NCBI GenBank assembly: GCA_903840935.1
Contig: CAIMHT010000083.1
Location: forward strand, 1 to 37,591
Source of the DNA: an uncultured Chlorobiaceae bacterium
GTDB lineage: Bacteria > Bacteroidota > Chlorobiia > Chlorobiales > Chlorobiaceae
Length of the DNA: 37,591 bases
Direction of reading: 5' to 3'
Of the stretch, positions 36,297-37,591 are shown piece after piece. The notes beneath the pieces are model-generated. The model was not told the origin of the DNA, ran no database searches, and was given only the letters and a program-made list of their open reading frames with translations. The first letter of the stretch is position 1, and each line of letters opens with the position of its first letter. The translations under genes were made by a program, and so were the position numbers.

Positions 36297-36674
36297 CGTC
36301 TCATATAACCACTCCGATTTCGACAAGGGCAGGTATGTTTCGCTTGCTGCGTTCGGTATTGCTCTGCTGATACCGGTTTGCAGGGCTGTTGCCTGGGGTG
36401 TTATGATCCTGTATTTATACTGTTGTTGTAACGTAAAATGTTTTGTTGCATGAGATTACGCTTATTGCCTCGACACAGGTAATTGATGATTTCTAACAGG
36501 TACCGTTCCGGGCTGACCTTCTAACCGTTTAGTAACGTGGCCGTAAAGACGTATGAACAACCATTTTTAAAACTTGGGCTTATCTGGAGTTCGTTGCTCT
36601 GTTGACGGGCCGAAAAAAATGTTTTTATGCCGATCCATATAAGACGCTGAAATAAAACGCACAAGTAGGTTTAA
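36297..36674. other. Gene-poor stretch
   Basis: No protein-coding or RNA gene can be supported in these 378 bases. A 73-codon frame at 36232-36453 begins inside the terminator region and lacks a start signal and a family. A small inverted repeat CGGTAT...ATACCG lies near 36353-36376. Base composition becomes more AT-rich after about 36530. Nothing else stands out. Confidence 0.5.
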
Positions 36675-36776
36675 ATGATTTTTAAAAATTCGATTAATGG
36701 TATCCGTGGTGGTTTGAAATTGACGTCTTATATTGATTGCAACTCAACAATTCGCGGTATAGGCGGATCAATCTAA
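36675..36776 (+). CDS. Possible 33-residue small ORF before the asparagine-synthetase-like gene
   Basis: ATG 36675, preceded by AGTAGG five bases upstream, opens 33 codons to TAA 36774-36776. The peptide has an internal imperfect repeat, NSINGIRGG (5-13) and NSTIRGIGG (23-31), with one Cys and several Gly, Ser and Thr. It ends 34 bp before the asparagine-synthetase-like gene. Small precursor genes next to such genes occur in lasso peptide loci, but no lasso-type core (a Gly/Ala/Ser/Cys start with Asp/Glu at 7-9 after a Thr at -2) can be drawn. It may equally be a chance frame. Confidence 0.25.
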   Translation: MIFKNSINGIRGGLKLTSYIDCNSTIRGIGGSI

Positions 36777-36810
36777 TTATTGTTAGGCAAGAGAAAAAGG
36801 AACAGTACAC

Positions 36811-37503
36811 ATGAACCCTGATGAATACGAAATACCACCCTGCGATACCCGAGGACGCTATATTGATGACACTGGCCGTATGGCTTCAACTCCAAACGGT
36901 TTAGCGGACGCGAACTCGCGAATCGACGACGAGGCGGTTTTTAGCGTACTCCAATTTGGTGCGATTATTCCACCTCTTTCCCCTTGGAGGCATGTTCATA
37001 GATTTATTCCTGGTTTCAGATATTGCGGAACCAAAATAGAATGCCCAGTAGAACTGCCCCAAAAAGGCCATATATCTTCCTTGAATGCAGAACAGCAAGC
37101 AGACGAAGTAGAGAGACGTCTTGATACCATCCTCAAAACATATATTGGTGACCAAGAAGATCCGGTACTGCTTTTCAGCGGCGGAGTGGATTCCGGGATT
37201 ATCGCTAGCCGTTTAGCGGCTTTGGGTTATCGAGACAGTCTGCTTCTTAATTTTAGTTTTGGCGATAATGATCCGGAATCGAAGCTCGCTGAAGCAATGG
37301 CGAACCACTTAGGCTTAAAGTTCGAGCGCGTATTAGGTAAGAGGCTACCTTGTAATGTTCTTAACAATCCTGGGAAGATATATCCTATGCCGTTTGGGGA
37401 TCATTCAACCGTACCTACATCGGATTTGGCCTATTCTGTTGTTGAGTACTTAGTGTTTGAACGAAAAGACGCTATGATAATATATAATAATACGTTATAT
37501 TGA
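36811..37503 (+). pseudogene. Asparagine-synthetase-like protein, truncated after the PP-loop half
   Basis: The 230-residue frame has the PP-loop of asparagine synthetases, LLFSGGVDSGIIASRL (S123-GGVD-S128), the upstream linker pattern SVLQFGAIIPPLSPWRHVHRFIPG and the downstream MPFGDHSTVPTSDLAYSVVEY. The family needs a further SGxGxDE/GTGADG block and 150-250 more residues; none follows. Homology stops at about 37475-37481 (DAMII), and AT-rich sequence with stops in all frames comes next. No N-terminal glutaminase domain (Cys2) is present, so it would be an ammonia-using or cyclase-like member. AAGGA lies nine bases before the ATG. I take it as a broken gene, but a true short form cannot be excluded. 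Confidence 0.65.
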
Positions 37504-37591
37504 TATTTGAAGATCGAAAATATTTAAAAATCTTAGGCAAACCTTGATCAAAAGCGTAATAACACCTCATTATAGGCATTTATGACGGAGA
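37504..37591. other. AT-rich sequence after the truncated gene
   Basis: No open frame of note continues here in any frame to the window edge. The start of this segment (AATATATAATAATACGTTAT and then TATTGATATT) is a loose inverted repeat. It may be the edge of an inserted or deleted segment, but no insertion-sequence end or target duplication can be shown within the window. Confidence 0.3.

Noticed and set aside
36232..36453. 73-codon frame after transaldolase
   Set aside because: It begins directly at the tal stop with a TTG, reads through the terminator hairpin and its T run, and has no ribosome site or family pattern; the Phe/Cys-rich product reflects the T runs.
36675..36776. Calling the small ORF a lasso peptide precursor
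   Set aside because: No Thr at -2 with a Gly/Ser/Cys/Ala core start and Asp/Glu at ring position 7-9 can be placed, and no lasso protease gene is in the window; kept only as a possible small ORF.
1..37591. CRISPR arrays, complete insertion sequences, prophage genes
   Set aside because: Reading the window showed no regularly spaced repeats, no transposase or integrase frame and no phage structural genes.

Overview
The window looks like a chromosomal segment of a green sulfur bacterium (phylum Chlorobi, probably Chlorobium or a close relative). This is inferred from gene content and order: a compact dcw cluster, a short ATP synthase operon with only Fo and delta genes, a bacterial deoxyhypusine-synthase-like gene next to a TalC-type transaldolase, and moderate GC. 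No phototrophy gene is present, so the genus cannot be fixed from this sequence.

Layout. 1-95 holds the tail of a PemK/MazF-like toxin gene. 306-1769 encodes an RlmD/RumA-type rRNA m5U methyltransferase; its 3' end overlaps a convergent minus-strand block reading, from right to left, YacP-like NYN nuclease, chorismate mutase, mltG, pgk, rhomboid protease and DUF1232 protein (6279 down to 1747). A sigma70-like promoter lies in front of pgk. From 6507 to 23267 runs the dcw cluster, all on the plus strand and mostly start/stop overlapped: mraZ, rsmH, ftsL-like, ftsI, murE, murF, mraY, murD, ftsW, murG, murC, ftsQ, ftsA, ftsZ. These genes build lipid II (meso-diaminopimelate type by the MurE motif), flip and polymerise it at the septum, and form the Z ring. 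Three 10-bp-phased (A)GTGG-like repeats upstream of mraZ look like an MraZ operator. A CoA-transferase gene follows ftsZ.

24630-25463 (minus) is a PgeF/YlmD-type multicopper polyphenol-oxidase-fold gene, divergent from the ATP synthase operon at 25688-28932 (two small membrane proteins, then atpB, E, F, H). A strong hairpin sits between atpE and atpF and a clear terminator follows atpH. The F1 genes atpA, G, D and C do not follow. Next come tRNA-Ala(CGC) with its own promoter, a BamD-like lipoprotein gene and nadD, which converges with and overlaps the minus-strand set trpS-HAD-argS. TrpRS carries a likely [4Fe-4S] cysteine motif, and ArgRS has a degenerate HIGH motif.

A small bacterial SRP RNA gene (ffs) precedes the deoxyhypusine-synthase-like gene and transaldolase, which end in a strong terminator. 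The last 1.3 kb differs in character: an AT-richer gene-poor stretch, a possible 33-codon small ORF, and an asparagine-synthetase-like gene that breaks off after its PP-loop half. This is the only part that looks like accessory DNA; the rest is conserved core genome.
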